Below, piece by piece: positions 54,752 to 63,943 of a stretch of DNA of 64,000 bases. The position numbers and the translations under genes were made by a program. Source of the stretch: an uncultured Alcaligenaceae bacterium (GTDB lineage: Bacteria; Pseudomonadota; Gammaproteobacteria; Burkholderiales; Burkholderiaceae_B). A model generated the notes under the pieces. It saw only the letters and a program-made list of their open reading frames with translations. It was not told the DNA's origin and searched no databases. The DNA lies in contig CALKIR010000023.1 of the NCBI GenBank assembly GCA_937995985.1, positions 1 through 64,000 of the forward strand, read 5' to 3'. Position 1 is the first letter of the stretch. Each line of letters begins with the position of its first letter.

Positions 54752-56515
54752 TCAAAATCCGAGTGTTAATCCATCGGGATTACGTGGATCTGAATAGCCT
54801 TGTAGAACACCTTGACGGTTTTGAACGGTTTGGGTTCTGCCCATAGCTGCTTTGATGCGGATATGGTGGCCACGCTCTTCGAGCAGGCGTTGAGTGTCGG
54901 GGCTGAATCCGTGTTCGAGTCGTAGCTCATCAGGGAGCCATTGATGGTGAAAACGTGCTGAAGCAGCGTTTTGTGCAGGGTTCATGTCATAATCCAGGGC
55001 ATTGATGAGGGTTTGCAAAACTGTGGTAATAATGCGAGCACCACCAGGGCTGCCTGTGACCAATAGAGGAGCTCCATCTTGAAAAACTATGGTTGGGGTC
55101 ATTGATGAGAGCGGGCGTTTACCCGCTTCAACTGCGTTGGCCGCACCCCCAATGAGCCCATAAGCATTGGCCACACCTGGTTTGAGTGAAAAATCATCCA
55201 TTTCATTGTTAAGTAAAATACCCGTGCCTGGCACTACAATGCCTGAGCCAAAATTGGTATTTAAGGTATAGGTCACCGACACCGCATTGCCATGCTTATC
55301 TAGGATGGAATAATGGGTGGTTTGATCCGACTCATAATCATGAGGCTGTCCAGCGTAAATATCATGCGCTGGAGTAGCGTGTTGGGCATTTATTTTGGCA
55401 GCAATGTGACGGGCATAGGCTTTAGAAGTGAGGCCTTCTACAGGCACGGCGAAAAAGTCGGGATCACCTAGATACACACTGCGGTCGGCATAGGCGTATT
55501 TCATTGCTTCGGCCAAATGGTGTATGGTGTGTGCGCTATTATGCCCCCATTCTTTTAAGGGCCAAGTTTCAGCTATATTAAGTATTTGTAATACATGCAC
55601 CCCGCCACTAGAAGGAGGAGGCATGGTGGCAATGGTATAGTCACGATAAGTTCCTATTAATGGATCGCGCCAGGCTACTCGATAGTTTTTGAGATCATCT
55701 AGGGTTATGGCACCGGGGTACTGCTCCATTTCGGCAGCAATGGCGTGTGCAATAGGGCCCTCATAAAATGCTGCGGCTCCTTGTGTTGCGATGAGCCGTA
55801 GGGACTGTGCCAAGTCTTTTTGAATTAAACGCTCTCCAGCTTGTAAGGGGCGGCCATCACGCCAAAAAATAGCAGTGGTTGCTGGCCAGGGGGCCATATA
55901 CTCTGCAGTGCGTTCTAAGGCGCGGGCCAAGGTAGGGCTCACTTCAAACCCCTCTTCAGCTAACTGAATGGCAGGTTGCAGCAGCCGTTCTAAGGGTAAT
56001 CGCCCCCACCGTTTATGTGCGTCAATTAAGCCTGCAACGGTGCCTGGTACCCCCACTGCATAGGGACTATAGAGCGAGCGACCATCAATTACATTGCCTG
56101 TAGTATCCAAGAAGGTATTTGGGTGGGCGCCTTTGGGTGCTGTTTCACGAAAGTCGAGCGCATATGTGCGTTGGGTGTCAGCGTCGTGATAGAGCATAAA
56201 GCCCCCACCGCCTATATTGCCCGCATTGGGTACAGTAACGGCAAGGGTAAAGCCGATGGTGACCGCCGCATCAATGACATTGCCGCCTTCTTGGAGAATC
56301 TGCAGGCCGGCCTGGGTGGCGTGCTGTTCCTCAGTCGCTATGATTGCTTCTTGGGCGATGACAGGATGAAAAATGCTGTAGCTGTCATCATATGCAGCGC
56401 TGGCTGCTTGGGTAGTGGGCAGCTGCACATAATCGATGCTTTGTTGGGCGGTGGCCCAGTGCGTCCCACTTAGGCAGAAAGCAAGTCCAAGGGCAATAAG
56501 TGTATGTTTTCGCAT
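54752..56515 (-). CDS. ggt: Gamma-glutamyltransferase
   Basis: A 587-residue periplasmic Ntn hydrolase that cleaves gamma-glutamyl bonds of glutathione. A signal peptide (HTLIALGLAFCLSGTHWATA) ends near residue 23. The autoprocessing threonine is in DQTTHYSILD, near residue 400; DFRETAPKGAHPNTF, PPPSSGGVHVLQILN, NNEMDDFSLKPG and KRPLSSMTPTIVF are family blocks. The two chains would be about 400 and 190 residues, as in E. coli GGT. The ATG at 56515 begins the signal peptide; the frame opens three codons earlier at TTG. Confidence 0.95.
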   Translation of the reverse strand: MRKHTLIALGLAFCLSGTHWATAQQSIDYVQLPTTQAASAAYDDSYSIFHPVIAQEAIIATEEQHATQAGLQILQEGGNVIDAAVTIGFTLAVTVPNAGNIGGGGFMLYHDADTQRTYALDFRETAPKGAHPNTFLDTTGNVIDGRSLYSPYAVGVPGTVAGLIDAHKRWGRLPLERLLQPAIQLAEEGFEVSPTLARALERTAEYMAPWPATTAIFWRDGRPLQAGERLIQKDLAQSLRLIATQGAAAFYEGPIAHAIAAEMEQYPGAITLDDLKNYRVAWRDPLIGTYRDYTIATMPPPSSGGVHVLQILNIAETWPLKEWGHNSAHTIHHLAEAMKYAYADRSVYLGDPDFFAVPVEGLTSKAYARHIAAKINAQHATPAHDIYAGQPHDYESDQTTHYSILDKHGNAVSVTYTLNTNFGSGIVVPGTGILLNNEMDDFSLKPGVANAYGLIGGAANAVEAGKRPLSSMTPTIVFQDGAPLLVTGSPGGARIITTVLQTLINALDYDMNPAQNAASARFHHQWLPDELRLEHGFSPDTQRLLEERGHHIRIKAAMGRTQTVQNRQGVLQGYSDPRNPDGLTLGF

Positions 56516-56627
56516 AGCACACAAAGTGAATAGGGGTTAGGAAGAGGAGCGAGGGTGTTGTTTTAATGCTAGCTAAAGTTAGTGTCGTTGACAATAATGA
56601 AGGCCAGAGAGCTTATTGGAAGGGCAT

Positions 56628-56660
56628 AAAAAAACCCCTGACAACTTGTCAGGGGTTTTG
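56628..56660 (-). terminator. Terminator of tRNA-Gly
   Basis: On the minus strand AACCCCTGACA pairs with TGTCAGGGGTT around a short loop and continues into TTTTT. It lies 8 bases after the tRNA 3' end. Confidence 0.9.
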
Positions 56661-56667
56661 GGAAATC

Positions 56668-56743
56668 TGGAGCGGGAAACGAGGCTCGAACTCGCGACCT
56701 CAACCTTGGCAAGGTTGCGCTCTACCAACTGAGCTATTCCCGC
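56668..56743 (-). tRNA. tRNA-Gly (anticodon GCC)
   Basis: On the minus strand GCGGGAA (5' end at 56743) pairs with TTCCCGC at the 3' side. The anticodon loop TTGCCAA carries GCC, the T loop is GTTCGAGCC and CCA is encoded. Confidence 0.95.
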
Positions 56744-56783
56744 ATTGTGTGCAACATCTATTTGATGTCGATTACAAAAAAGA

Positions 56784-56813
56784 ATATTAGCAGGTAAATG
56801 GTGATTGTGTCAA
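56784..56813 (-). promoter_or_regulatory. Promoter of tRNA-Gly
   Basis: On the minus strand a perfect TTGACA (56813-56808) and TAATAT (56789-56784) with an 18-base spacer. The start would lie about 35 bases upstream of the mature 5' end. Confidence 0.65.
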
Positions 56814-56851
56814 GTCTAGTTGTTGCATTTGGGTCAAATCAACAGCTATCA

Positions 56852-56880
56852 CTGACCACCTGCGAAATAAAAAATATACT
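56852..56880 (+). promoter_or_regulatory. Candidate promoter upstream of murB
   Basis: CTGACC and TATACT separated by 17 bases on the plus strand. The expected start near 56887 is about 110 bases before murB. Confidence 0.45.
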
Positions 56881-56918
56881 ATATACTCGTTTTAAGGCCC
56901 TGTCAAGAAATGAATAAA

Positions 56919-56945
56919 TGTGCCCGAAAGCACGTGGTTTTTTTT
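56919..56945 (+). terminator. Weak hairpin plus T8 tract in the murB leader
   Basis: GTGC and GCAC (56920-56923 with 56930-56933) form a short stem, followed after GTGG by eight Ts. If active it would end a transcript of about 60 nt before murB. Confidence 0.3.
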
Positions 56946-56999
56946 CTATGCTTGGTTGTGTAGGCTGATACCAATAAAAGAGTTTTGAGAGTGCGCGGG

Positions 57000-58013
57000 A
57001 TGTTAAAAGTTACCTCTAATGTTAATTTACAACCATTACATACGATGAGATTGCAGGCGCATGCGCAGCATTTAGTTTGGTTTTATGAGCGTACACAATT
57101 GGCATCTTTACGAGCGCTTGTGCCCCAATATGAGCAGGTGCATGTGCTTTCGGGAGGCAGCAATATCTTATTCAATCCGCAGGTGCAGGGCATGGTGATA
57201 GGGGTACGCACACAAGGCATTCAATTGGTTCAAGAGACTTCTAAGCACTACGTGGTTGAGGTAGAGGCCGGGGAAAACTGGCATAAATTTGTTTTGCTGT
57301 GTTTGCAGCAGGGATGGTATGGATTAGAAAACTTAGCCTTGATTCCAGGTATGGTAGGAGCGGCACCCATGCAAAATATTGGTGCCTATGGGGTTGAGGT
57401 TGAGCGTTATATTCATTGGGTTGAGGCACTGAATTGGCACACAGGCGAGGTTGTTAGATTAAGCCGTGCAGAGTGTGCTTTTGCGTATAGGGACAGTATA
57501 TTCAAGCAAGAGCGGGGACAATGGCTTATCCTCAAGGTATGTTTTGCTTTTCCTCGGCATTGGCAGCCAATTTTAGATTACCCTGATTTGCAGCAAGCGC
57601 CGGAATTAAGGGGGGCGTGCACTCCTGAGGCAATCTGTCATGCTGTATGCAGAATAAGGAGTGACAAGCTTCCTGATCCACAGCAGTTACCAAATTCTGG
57701 TAGTTTTTTTAAAAATCCTATTGTTTCTATTTCTGAAGCGGATCACATTCGTGCGCAATGGCCTGCATTACGCTTTTTTCCATATCAAGCGGGGCAGGTC
57801 AAATTAGCAGCGGGGTGGCTATTAGAACAGGCAGGTTGGAAGGGGCGCTGCATCGGTCCTGTGGGCATGCATGAGCGTCAAGCTCTTGTGATGGTCAATC
57901 ATCAGCCTGGACAGGCCTCTAAGCAAGATGTAGATGCTGTAGTAACGCATATACAAAAAGATATGCAGCGCTTATTTGGTTTGCAATTAGAGCAAGAGCC
58001 AGTGGTGATTTAA
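57000..58013 (+). CDS. murB: UDP-N-acetylenolpyruvoylglucosamine reductase
   Basis: A 337-residue FAD enzyme making UDP-MurNAc. VHVLSGGSNILFNPQVQGMVIGV binds FAD phosphate, GLENLALIPGMVGAAPMQNIGAYGVEV and FAYRDSIFK follow, with LPNSGSFFKNP carrying the catalytic serine and GQVKLAAGWLLEQAGWKG near the end. The length and lack of the type II deletion indicate a type I enzyme. The frame opens at TTG (56985); the ATG at 57000 is chosen, and a GTG at 56991 is an alternative. It is plus-strand between tRNA-Gly and the dapB end. Confidence 0.95.
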   Translation: MLKVTSNVNLQPLHTMRLQAHAQHLVWFYERTQLASLRALVPQYEQVHVLSGGSNILFNPQVQGMVIGVRTQGIQLVQETSKHYVVEVEAGENWHKFVLLCLQQGWYGLENLALIPGMVGAAPMQNIGAYGVEVERYIHWVEALNWHTGEVVRLSRAECAFAYRDSIFKQERGQWLILKVCFAFPRHWQPILDYPDLQQAPELRGACTPEAICHAVCRIRSDKLPDPQQLPNSGSFFKNPIVSISEADHIRAQWPALRFFPYQAGQVKLAAGWLLEQAGWKGRCIGPVGMHERQALVMVNHQPGQASKQDVDAVVTHIQKDMQRLFGLQLEQEPVVI

Positions 58014-58029
58014 TCCATGATGGTATGCA

Positions 58030-58821
58030 CTATAGACCTAAGACATCGTGCATGGTGTAGAGCCCAGTTTTTTTGTTGGCTAAAAAACGAGCCGCACGCA
58101 AGCTGCCTTGGGCAAAGGTTGCTCGACTGTTAGAGCGGTGTGTAATTTCAATACGCTCGCCTTGGCCGCAGAAAAATGCGGTGTGATCGCCAACAATATC
58201 TCCCCCTCGTACGACGGAAAAACCAATGCGTCCTTCTTCGCGCGCACCGGTAACACCGTGGCGTGTCCAATCAGCACTATCAGCCAGCTCTTGTCCCCAG
58301 GCTTGTGCAATAGTTTCACCCATTGCAAGGGCTGTGCCCGAAGGAGCGTCTATTTTATTACGGTGATGGGCTTCAAAAATCTCGGCATCAAAGCCTTCAT
58401 TCATGAGTTGGGCTGCAACTTCTACTAGTTTGAGCATAATATTGACCCCAATGCTCATATTGGGGGCAAAGACAATGGCAATATCTTCTGCAGCGCGGGC
58501 AATAGCAGCGCGTTGTTCGTTGTCAAAGCCGGTGGTGCCGATGACGCATTGAGTGCCATATTTTTGGCAGGCTGCCAAGTGTCGCATCGTTCCTTCGGGG
58601 AGCGTAAAATCAATGAGACAATCAGCTGCTTGGAGTGCACTGAGGTCATCGGTGAGTTGCACCCCTGTGTGTTGGCCTAGAAAGGCGCCGGCATCCGTCC
58701 CAATGGCAGGGTCGTTGGGCCGAACCAAAGCGGCGCATAGTTGCATGTCATTACTTTGTAGTACGGCCTCAATGAGCATCTTGCCCATGCGACCATTAGC
58801 ACCTGTAATTGCTACTTTCAT
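58030..58821 (-). CDS. dapB: 4-hydroxy-tetrahydrodipicolinate reductase
   Basis: A 263-residue NAD(P)H reductase of lysine and diaminopimelate synthesis. The Rossmann start [53 protein letters not shown], the catalytic [20 protein letters not shown] and the C-terminal [18 protein letters not shown] are all typical. The ATG at 58821 starts the Rossmann fold; the frame runs seven codons further upstream. It is 42 bases downstream of bamE on the same strand. Confidence 0.97.
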   Translation of the reverse strand: MKVAITGANGRMGKMLIEAVLQSNDMQLCAALVRPNDPAIGTDAGAFLGQHTGVQLTDDLSALQAADCLIDFTLPEGTMRHLAACQKYGTQCVIGTTGFDNEQRAAIARAAEDIAIVFAPNMSIGVNIMLKLVEVAAQLMNEGFDAEIFEAHHRNKIDAPSGTALAMGETIAQAWGQELADSADWTRHGVTGAREEGRIGFSVVRGGDIVGDHTAFFCGQGERIEITHRSNSRATFAQGSLRAARFLANKKTGLYTMHDVLGL

Positions 58822-58862
58822 AGGTAGTGAATTCCTTGGCATTAAAGAAAAGGTGGGTGAAA

Positions 58863-59342
58863 TCAGGGCAGGGGGACAGCCTCGGGGGTGAGGTCAGGAA
58901 TCGCCTCAGGTTGAGCCGGTGAAGAGGTAGGGTGGTGGGGGAGGGCGCCGCTATCAGTACGCTCAAAAGGTTGGCGTTCGGGTTGTTCACTGCCTTCCCA
59001 GCGCACAAGACTATCCCCTTCAAACCAAACAGTAAAGGTACGTAGCTCGTCCTTGCCATAGCCGGGCTTGAAATAGTACGGATACTCCCAGCGATCGCTG
59101 TAGAAGATGTCTTGGAGCGTTGGGCTCCCAAGGATAAAGCGTACCTGCTCACGCGTCATGCCGATTTCAAGCTGCTCAACCTGTGCGGCGGTGATCCAGT
59201 TGCCTTGTTGTATATCAATGCGATAAGGAAAGCCCCATTTACCTCCTCCGCATGCGGTTAGAGACAGGCTAATGGCCCCAATCGCGATGACTTTAAGTAT
59301 GCCGGGTCGGCACACTAAGCCTACAACATTTCTGATGTTCAT
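58863..59342 (-). CDS. bamE: Outer-membrane protein assembly factor BamE
   Basis: A 159-residue lipoprotein of the BAM complex. The signal ends in the lipobox LSLTAC, with the cysteine near residue 31. The BamE domain (about 45-110) reads [46 protein letters not shown] proline-rich C-terminal tail of about 40 residues is longer than in E. coli BamE. It is divergent from fur, the usual arrangement in betaproteobacteria. Confidence 0.95.
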   Translation of the reverse strand: MNIRNVVGLVCRPGILKVIAIGAISLSLTACGGGKWGFPYRIDIQQGNWITAAQVEQLEIGMTREQVRFILGSPTLQDIFYSDRWEYPYYFKPGYGKDELRTFTVWFEGDSLVRWEGSEQPERQPFERTDSGALPHHPTSSPAQPEAIPDLTPEAVPLP

Positions 59343-59377
59343 GAGAAAGCCCTGCTGATTAATGGAGTAAAACCATT

Positions 59378-59406
59378 ATCATATAAGAATCCGTTCGTGT
59401 CGTCAT
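59378..59406 (-). promoter_or_regulatory. Candidate bamE promoter with TGATAAT element
   Basis: On the minus strand ATGACG (59406-59401) and TATGAT (59383-59378), 17-base spacer. The -10 overlaps TGATAAT, one half of a Fur-type box; the other half is poor. Confidence 0.4.
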
Positions 59407-59634
59407 GAGGTGGGCTTGTTTTATCAGTATTTATGGGCATAGATAGGTGGAAATAAGTATGCCATAATGTTAGCTATGGCTAGCCAAAGGGCGTGAGTCA
59501 ATGAATTGCTGCTCGAGCCTATTACCATTAATCCTTTAGGCTTTAAAGGCCTAGCTCTTCTCGGAATCCGCCTGTTATGTGTACAGGCTGGGCGACGAGC
59601 CTTACCCCAATCACATGATACATTCGCAAAGGTT

Positions 59635-60081
59635 ATGAAAGATCAAAACAAGCTTAAGAACATGGGGCTTAAGGCGACTTTTCCTCGCCTGAAAATTCTC
59701 GATATTTTTCGCCGCTACGATGATGATGAAGATTACCGACATCTCAGTGCCGAAGATGTATACCGCTTATTGATTGCTGAGGATGTAGACATTGGTTTGG
59801 CCACAGTCTATAGAGTGCTGACCCAATTTGAGCAGGCTGGCATTTTAACGCGCAGCCAGTTTGATGGTGGCAAGGCTGTTTTCGAGCTCAATGATGGTGA
59901 TCAACATGATCATTTTATCTGCACCCATTGCGCGCGAGTGGTTGAGTTTTCTGATCCAGAAATTGAAAAAAGACAGTATAAAATTGCTGAGAATTTAGGG
60001 TTTGAGTTAGAAAGTCACACCTTGGTTCTCTATGGAACATGCAAGGACTGCCAAGAAAGTAAGCGGCAGGAAAAATCTTAA
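59635..60081 (+). CDS. fur: Ferric uptake regulator Fur
   Basis: A 148-residue metalloregulator. The DNA-binding domain contains [17 protein letters not shown] and [36 protein letters not shown]. The metal site reads [19 protein letters not shown] with the HDHxxC set, and a second CxxC (CKDCQES) closes the C-terminus. The frame is open upstream, but the ATG at 59635 ([15 protein letters not shown]) is the conserved start. AAAGG is only two bases before it, so the ribosome site is not ideal. A clear terminator follows. Confidence 0.96.
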   Translation: MKDQNKLKNMGLKATFPRLKILDIFRRYDDDEDYRHLSAEDVYRLLIAEDVDIGLATVYRVLTQFEQAGILTRSQFDGGKAVFELNDGDQHDHFICTHCARVVEFSDPEIEKRQYKIAENLGFELESHTLVLYGTCKDCQESKRQEKS

Positions 60082-60110
60082 ATAGATTGCTTTTTAGAGT
60101 GTTCTTTATG

Positions 60111-60137
60111 GGCAGGTAGACATCTACCTGCCTTTTT
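60111..60137 (+). terminator. Terminator after fur
   Basis: A perfect 9-bp stem (GGCAGGTAG with CTACCTGCC, 4-base loop) is followed by TTTTT. Confidence 0.88.
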
Positions 60138-60174
60138 AATAGCAAAGCACGGAAATAGGGCTTGGAGAAGCGTC

Positions 60175-61833
60175 TTAAAGGCCGAGCATCTCGCGCGCAT
60201 GTTCACGGGTGGTAGGGGTAATCTCAATACCTCCCAGCATGCGGGCCACTTCATCGATGCGCTGCTGTTCAGTAAGAGCGGTAATAGTTGAGAGGGTATG
60301 TTCTTTGTGTGTTTTTTTGCTGACTTGAAAATGATGAGTGGCGCGTGCAGCGACTTGAGCGAGGTGGGTCACACAAAGCACTTGGTGGCGTGTCCCTAAT
60401 TGAGCCAGCAAGCGTCCTACTACCTCTGCAACAGCACCGCCAATGCCCGTATCTACTTCATCAAAGATGAGAGTGGGCACACGTGTGGCGTGACTGGCAA
60501 TCACTGATAGGGCAAGAGAAATGCGAGCAAGTTCACCGCCTGAGGCCACCTTGGCTAATGGAGCAGGAGGGCTGCCTGCATGACCCGCGACCAGGAATTC
60601 CACCTGCTCTAAACCACCAGCATGAGCAGGACAGGGGGTAAGGCGCACCTCAAATTGTCCGCCCTCCATAGCCAGTTGTTGCATGCTTTGTGTGACTTGT
60701 TTACTGAGCCAAGCAGCCGTGGTGCGACGCGCTTGGCTGAGCTGTTGCGCATGGTGTAAAAAGTTTTGTTCGGCTGCCTGACATTGCTCTTTGAGTGTTT
60801 CCAGATCAAGATGCTGTGTTAATTGATCGCGTTGTGCGCATAAGTCTTGGTATTTGGCTGGCAGCTCTTCGGGAGCACAGTGAAAACGGCGTGCCAGTTC
60901 GAAAGCCTGAGTCATGCGCGCATCCACCTCTTGGAGCCGAGCAGGATCAATGTCGATATTGCTGAGGTAACTATTAAGATCAGAAATAGCCTCAGTGCAG
61001 GCAATATGAGCTGAGGTTAAGCTTTGGCATATGTTATGTAACCGCTTATCATGCTCTAAGGCCTCTTGAACATATTGTTCTGCTTGAAACAGGGCATGGT
61101 GTGCGCTTGTTGTGTGGGCTGTATGGCCCTCTCCTTCTAGTAAGGCGAGGGCAAGTGAGAGGCGATCAAGCAAGGTGTGCGCATGAGCTAGCCGCTGTTG
61201 CTCTTCGGTTAACTCTTCCCATTCGTTTTCTGCCAAATCTAGGGCTTCGAGTTGGTCTATTTGCCACTGTAATTGCTCTAATTGTTCTTTGGCCTGCTGT
61301 TGCTCATGTTGTGCTGTATTGAGCCGCTGCTGATGGTGTTGCCATTGTTGCCAAGCATGGCGCGTTTGCTGGGCAAGCTCTTGGTGTTGTCCTTGCTCAT
61401 CAAGGATATGTGCATGAGAGTGCGTATTTAGTAGGTTTTGGTGGGCATGCTGACCGTGAATGTCCACCAAGAGAGTGGACAGTTCGCGCAACTGATTAAG
61501 AGAGGTGGGGGTGCCGTTAATATAAGCACGGCTGCGATTGTTATGTCCAATCACGCGTCTGAGGATAAGCTCCTCATCCGCTTCTAGCTCATGGGTGTGC
61601 AACCAGTCTTGGACTGTAGGAGTGAGGCTAAAGGTAGCGGTAATCTCAGCGCGCTCAGCTCCTTGGCGAATCACGCCTTGTTCGGCACGCGCGCCCAGAG
61701 CCAGTGACAGGGCATCAATAAGGATAGACTTACCCGCACCAGTTTCACCAGAAAATACGCTGAATCCTTGTTGAAAGCTGATGTGTGCTTCGTCGACAAT
61801 TACAAAATTACGGATATGCAGAAGTTGTAGCAT
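60175..61833 (-). CDS. recN: DNA repair ATPase RecN
   Basis: A 552-residue SMC-like protein acting at double-strand breaks. N-terminal LLHIRNFVIVDEAHISFQQGFSVFSGETGAGKSILIDALSLALG carries Walker A. The long coiled coil of about 160-360 is glutamine- and histidine-rich. The C-terminal VASGGELARISLALSVI and TLIFDEVDTGIGGAVAEVVGRLL are the signature and Walker B. It starts 6 bases after nadK on the same strand, so they share a transcript. No LexA-type box was found just upstream. Confidence 0.96.
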   Translation of the reverse strand: MLQLLHIRNFVIVDEAHISFQQGFSVFSGETGAGKSILIDALSLALGARAEQGVIRQGAERAEITATFSLTPTVQDWLHTHELEADEELILRRVIGHNNRSRAYINGTPTSLNQLRELSTLLVDIHGQHAHQNLLNTHSHAHILDEQGQHQELAQQTRHAWQQWQHHQQRLNTAQHEQQQAKEQLEQLQWQIDQLEALDLAENEWEELTEEQQRLAHAHTLLDRLSLALALLEGEGHTAHTTSAHHALFQAEQYVQEALEHDKRLHNICQSLTSAHIACTEAISDLNSYLSNIDIDPARLQEVDARMTQAFELARRFHCAPEELPAKYQDLCAQRDQLTQHLDLETLKEQCQAAEQNFLHHAQQLSQARRTTAAWLSKQVTQSMQQLAMEGGQFEVRLTPCPAHAGGLEQVEFLVAGHAGSPPAPLAKVASGGELARISLALSVIASHATRVPTLIFDEVDTGIGGAVAEVVGRLLAQLGTRHQVLCVTHLAQVAARATHHFQVSKKTHKEHTLSTITALTEQQRIDEVARMLGGIEITPTTREHAREMLGL

Positions 61834-61839
61834 AATAAG

Positions 61840-62739
61840 TTATTCGTCGTAGTCGGTCGGTGTGGGTATACGGTTCCAGCCAAGCTTTTGGCGTAGGGTA
61901 GAAAAGAAATCATACCCTGTAGGATGAATAAAACATACTGTATTGTGAGCGCGACGGATATCTACTCGATCGCCTACTTGGCAGTCAGACCAGGCTTGCA
62001 TATCAAAGTTCACGCTTGCTCCTTTAGGGCCCCGACCTAATGATGTGATGGTTAAGGTCAGTTGGCTGTCCTCAGGGACCACTACTGGTCGATTGGAAAG
62101 AGTTTGAGGGGCAATGGGCACCAAGAGCAAGGCACGAAGCTGGGGATCTAAAATAGGACCGTTGGCTGCCAGAGCATAGGCTGTGGATCCTGTTGGAGTA
62201 GAAATGATCATCCCATCAGCACGTTGTCGGTGCATGAATACATCATTGAGCTCCACACGCAGCTCAATCATGCCGCTGCGGCCTGCTCGATTAATGACAA
62301 TATCGTTAAGAGCAATGCTGGAAAATAGAGTCTTTCCCTCACGGACAACTCGGCCCTCTAGCATGGTGCGCTCTTCGCTAACATAATGGCCTGCAAGTAC
62401 ATTTTTTAACGCTGCCGGTGCTTCTTGGAGAGGAATATCAGTGATGAATCCAAGACGGCCATGGTTGATGCCAATTAGGGGCACATTAAAATGAGCTAAA
62501 GAGCGGGCCGCTCCCAACATGGTGCCATCACCGCCAACAATGACAGCCAGATCGATAAGTGGGCCCATGTCCTGATAGCTCAGCTGTTGATAATGGGGAA
62601 ATGACATGGAGCGGGCAGTTTCCTCTTCGATGATTACTGTGCAGCCAGCGCTGTGTAGCATTTCCGCCAAGGAAAGCAGATGGGTTTCAAGGCCGCTATC
62701 TTGGTAGCGGCCTATTAAGGCGACCGTTTTGAAATGCAT
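61840..62739 (-). CDS. nadK: NAD kinase
   Basis: A 299-residue enzyme phosphorylating NAD to NADP. The GGDGT motif is VIVGGDGTMLGAARSLA near residue 65; LIGINHGRLGFITDI, NDIVINRAGRSGMIELRVELN and the conserved ADGMIISTPTGSTAYALAANGPIL follow. It is upstream of recN by 6 bases and divergent from hrcA, an arrangement common in betaproteobacteria. Confidence 0.97.
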   Translation of the reverse strand: MHFKTVALIGRYQDSGLETHLLSLAEMLHSAGCTVIIEEETARSMSFPHYQQLSYQDMGPLIDLAVIVGGDGTMLGAARSLAHFNVPLIGINHGRLGFITDIPLQEAPAALKNVLAGHYVSEERTMLEGRVVREGKTLFSSIALNDIVINRAGRSGMIELRVELNDVFMHRQRADGMIISTPTGSTAYALAANGPILDPQLRALLLVPIAPQTLSNRPVVVPEDSQLTLTITSLGRGPKGASVNFDMQAWSDCQVGDRVDIRRAHNTVCFIHPTGYDFFSTLRQKLGWNRIPTPTDYDE

Positions 62740-62852
62740 GAGGCAAAATACCTTATGATACAGATGTATGTATGGTTAAAATATAAGTTACTTCATAGTG
62801 AGATTGTGGTGCAACAACCGCTGTCACAACACCGACCCAATTTGTGGATAAA

Positions 62853-63875
62853 ATGCTCTTAGACGAACGATCTAGTCAGTTACTCAAAGCTCTGATTGAG
62901 CGCTACATTAGCGACGGTCAGCCAGTGGGTTCTCGGACCTTGTCGCGAGTATTTGATTTGTCTCCAGCAACCATTCGCAATGTGATGGCAGACCTCGAAG
63001 AGCTTGGTCTGATCCAGAGTCCTTACACTTCAGCAGGTCGTGTTCCCACGCCGCGTGGGTATAGGATTTTTGTCGATGGTTTGTTGGCTGTGCATCAGTA
63101 CGAGCGTGCGGACGCTTTTGACTTTCCTTTGCAGCTCCCCACAGATGAGCCGTTACGAGCGGTGTCTAGTGCTGCAGATGTGTTATCTAATCTATCCCAG
63201 TTTGCAGGGGTAGTGCTAGCACCTAAGCGAGCCCAGACTTTTCACCAGATCGAGTTTATCCGTTTATCGGCAAAACGGGTGTTGCTCATTATTGTCACCC
63301 CAGATGGGGATGTACAAAACCGTATTTTGTTTGTACCACGAGAATATAAAGAATCTGAGCTTCTCGAGGCAAGCAATTTCTTTAATGAGCATTTTTCGGG
63401 TAAATCATTTAGTGAGGTGCGGGCCCAGCTTTCTGGGCAATTAAGCTCCTTGCGCGAAGATATCACGCGTCTGATGAAGGCTGCAGTAGAGACCAGTGTC
63501 AGTGCTTCCGAAGATGATGCGGATTCCGTAGTCATAGCCGGCGAGAGCAAGCTTCTCAATGTAGAGGATATGACTGCTGATATGGATAGATTGAGGCAGT
63601 TATTTTCATTATTTGAGAAAAAGACCGATCTCTTGCATTTGCTGGATATTTCTTCTCAAGCGCAAGGAGTACAAATATATATAGGCGGGGATTCCAAGCT
63701 GGTGCCCATGGACGATGTCTCTGTGGTGACCGCCCCTTATGGTGTTGGGGATCGTGTCGTGGGAACTCTAGGGGTGATTGGGCCGTCTCGGATGGCGTAT
63801 GAGAAAGTCATTCCCATAGTGGACATAACAGCGCGGATGTTGTCCAATGCCTTAAGCCAAAGCGCCAGTGCCTAA
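62853..63875 (+). CDS. hrcA: Heat-inducible transcription repressor HrcA
   Basis: A 340-residue repressor of chaperone genes. The N-terminal winged helix contains [49 protein letters not shown], and the GAF-like and inserted domains carry [38 protein letters not shown] and the C-terminal [32 protein letters not shown]. The frame opens with GTG at 62844; the ATG at 62853 is the chosen start, without a decisive ribosome site. No CIRCE element was seen in its own upstream region. Confidence 0.93.
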   Translation: MLLDERSSQLLKALIERYISDGQPVGSRTLSRVFDLSPATIRNVMADLEELGLIQSPYTSAGRVPTPRGYRIFVDGLLAVHQYERADAFDFPLQLPTDEPLRAVSSAADVLSNLSQFAGVVLAPKRAQTFHQIEFIRLSAKRVLLIIVTPDGDVQNRILFVPREYKESELLEASNFFNEHFSGKSFSEVRAQLSGQLSSLREDITRLMKAAVETSVSASEDDADSVVIAGESKLLNVEDMTADMDRLRQLFSLFEKKTDLLHLLDISSQAQGVQIYIGGDSKLVPMDDVSVVTAPYGVGDRVVGTLGVIGPSRMAYEKVIPIVDITARMLSNALSQSASA

Positions 63876-63943
63876 TTGGCAGGGCGCCTTAATTATTTGT
63901 GCCTTTGCAGTTTAATATTTTTTTGGCTTAAGAGTCCTACACC

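Noticed and set aside
62740..62852. CIRCE element before hrcA
   Set aside because: No TTAGCACTC-N9-GAGTGCTAA or close variant is present on either strand.
62740..62852. LexA box for nadK-recN
   Set aside because: No CTGT-N8-ACAG sequence was found in the upstream region, although recN is often SOS controlled.
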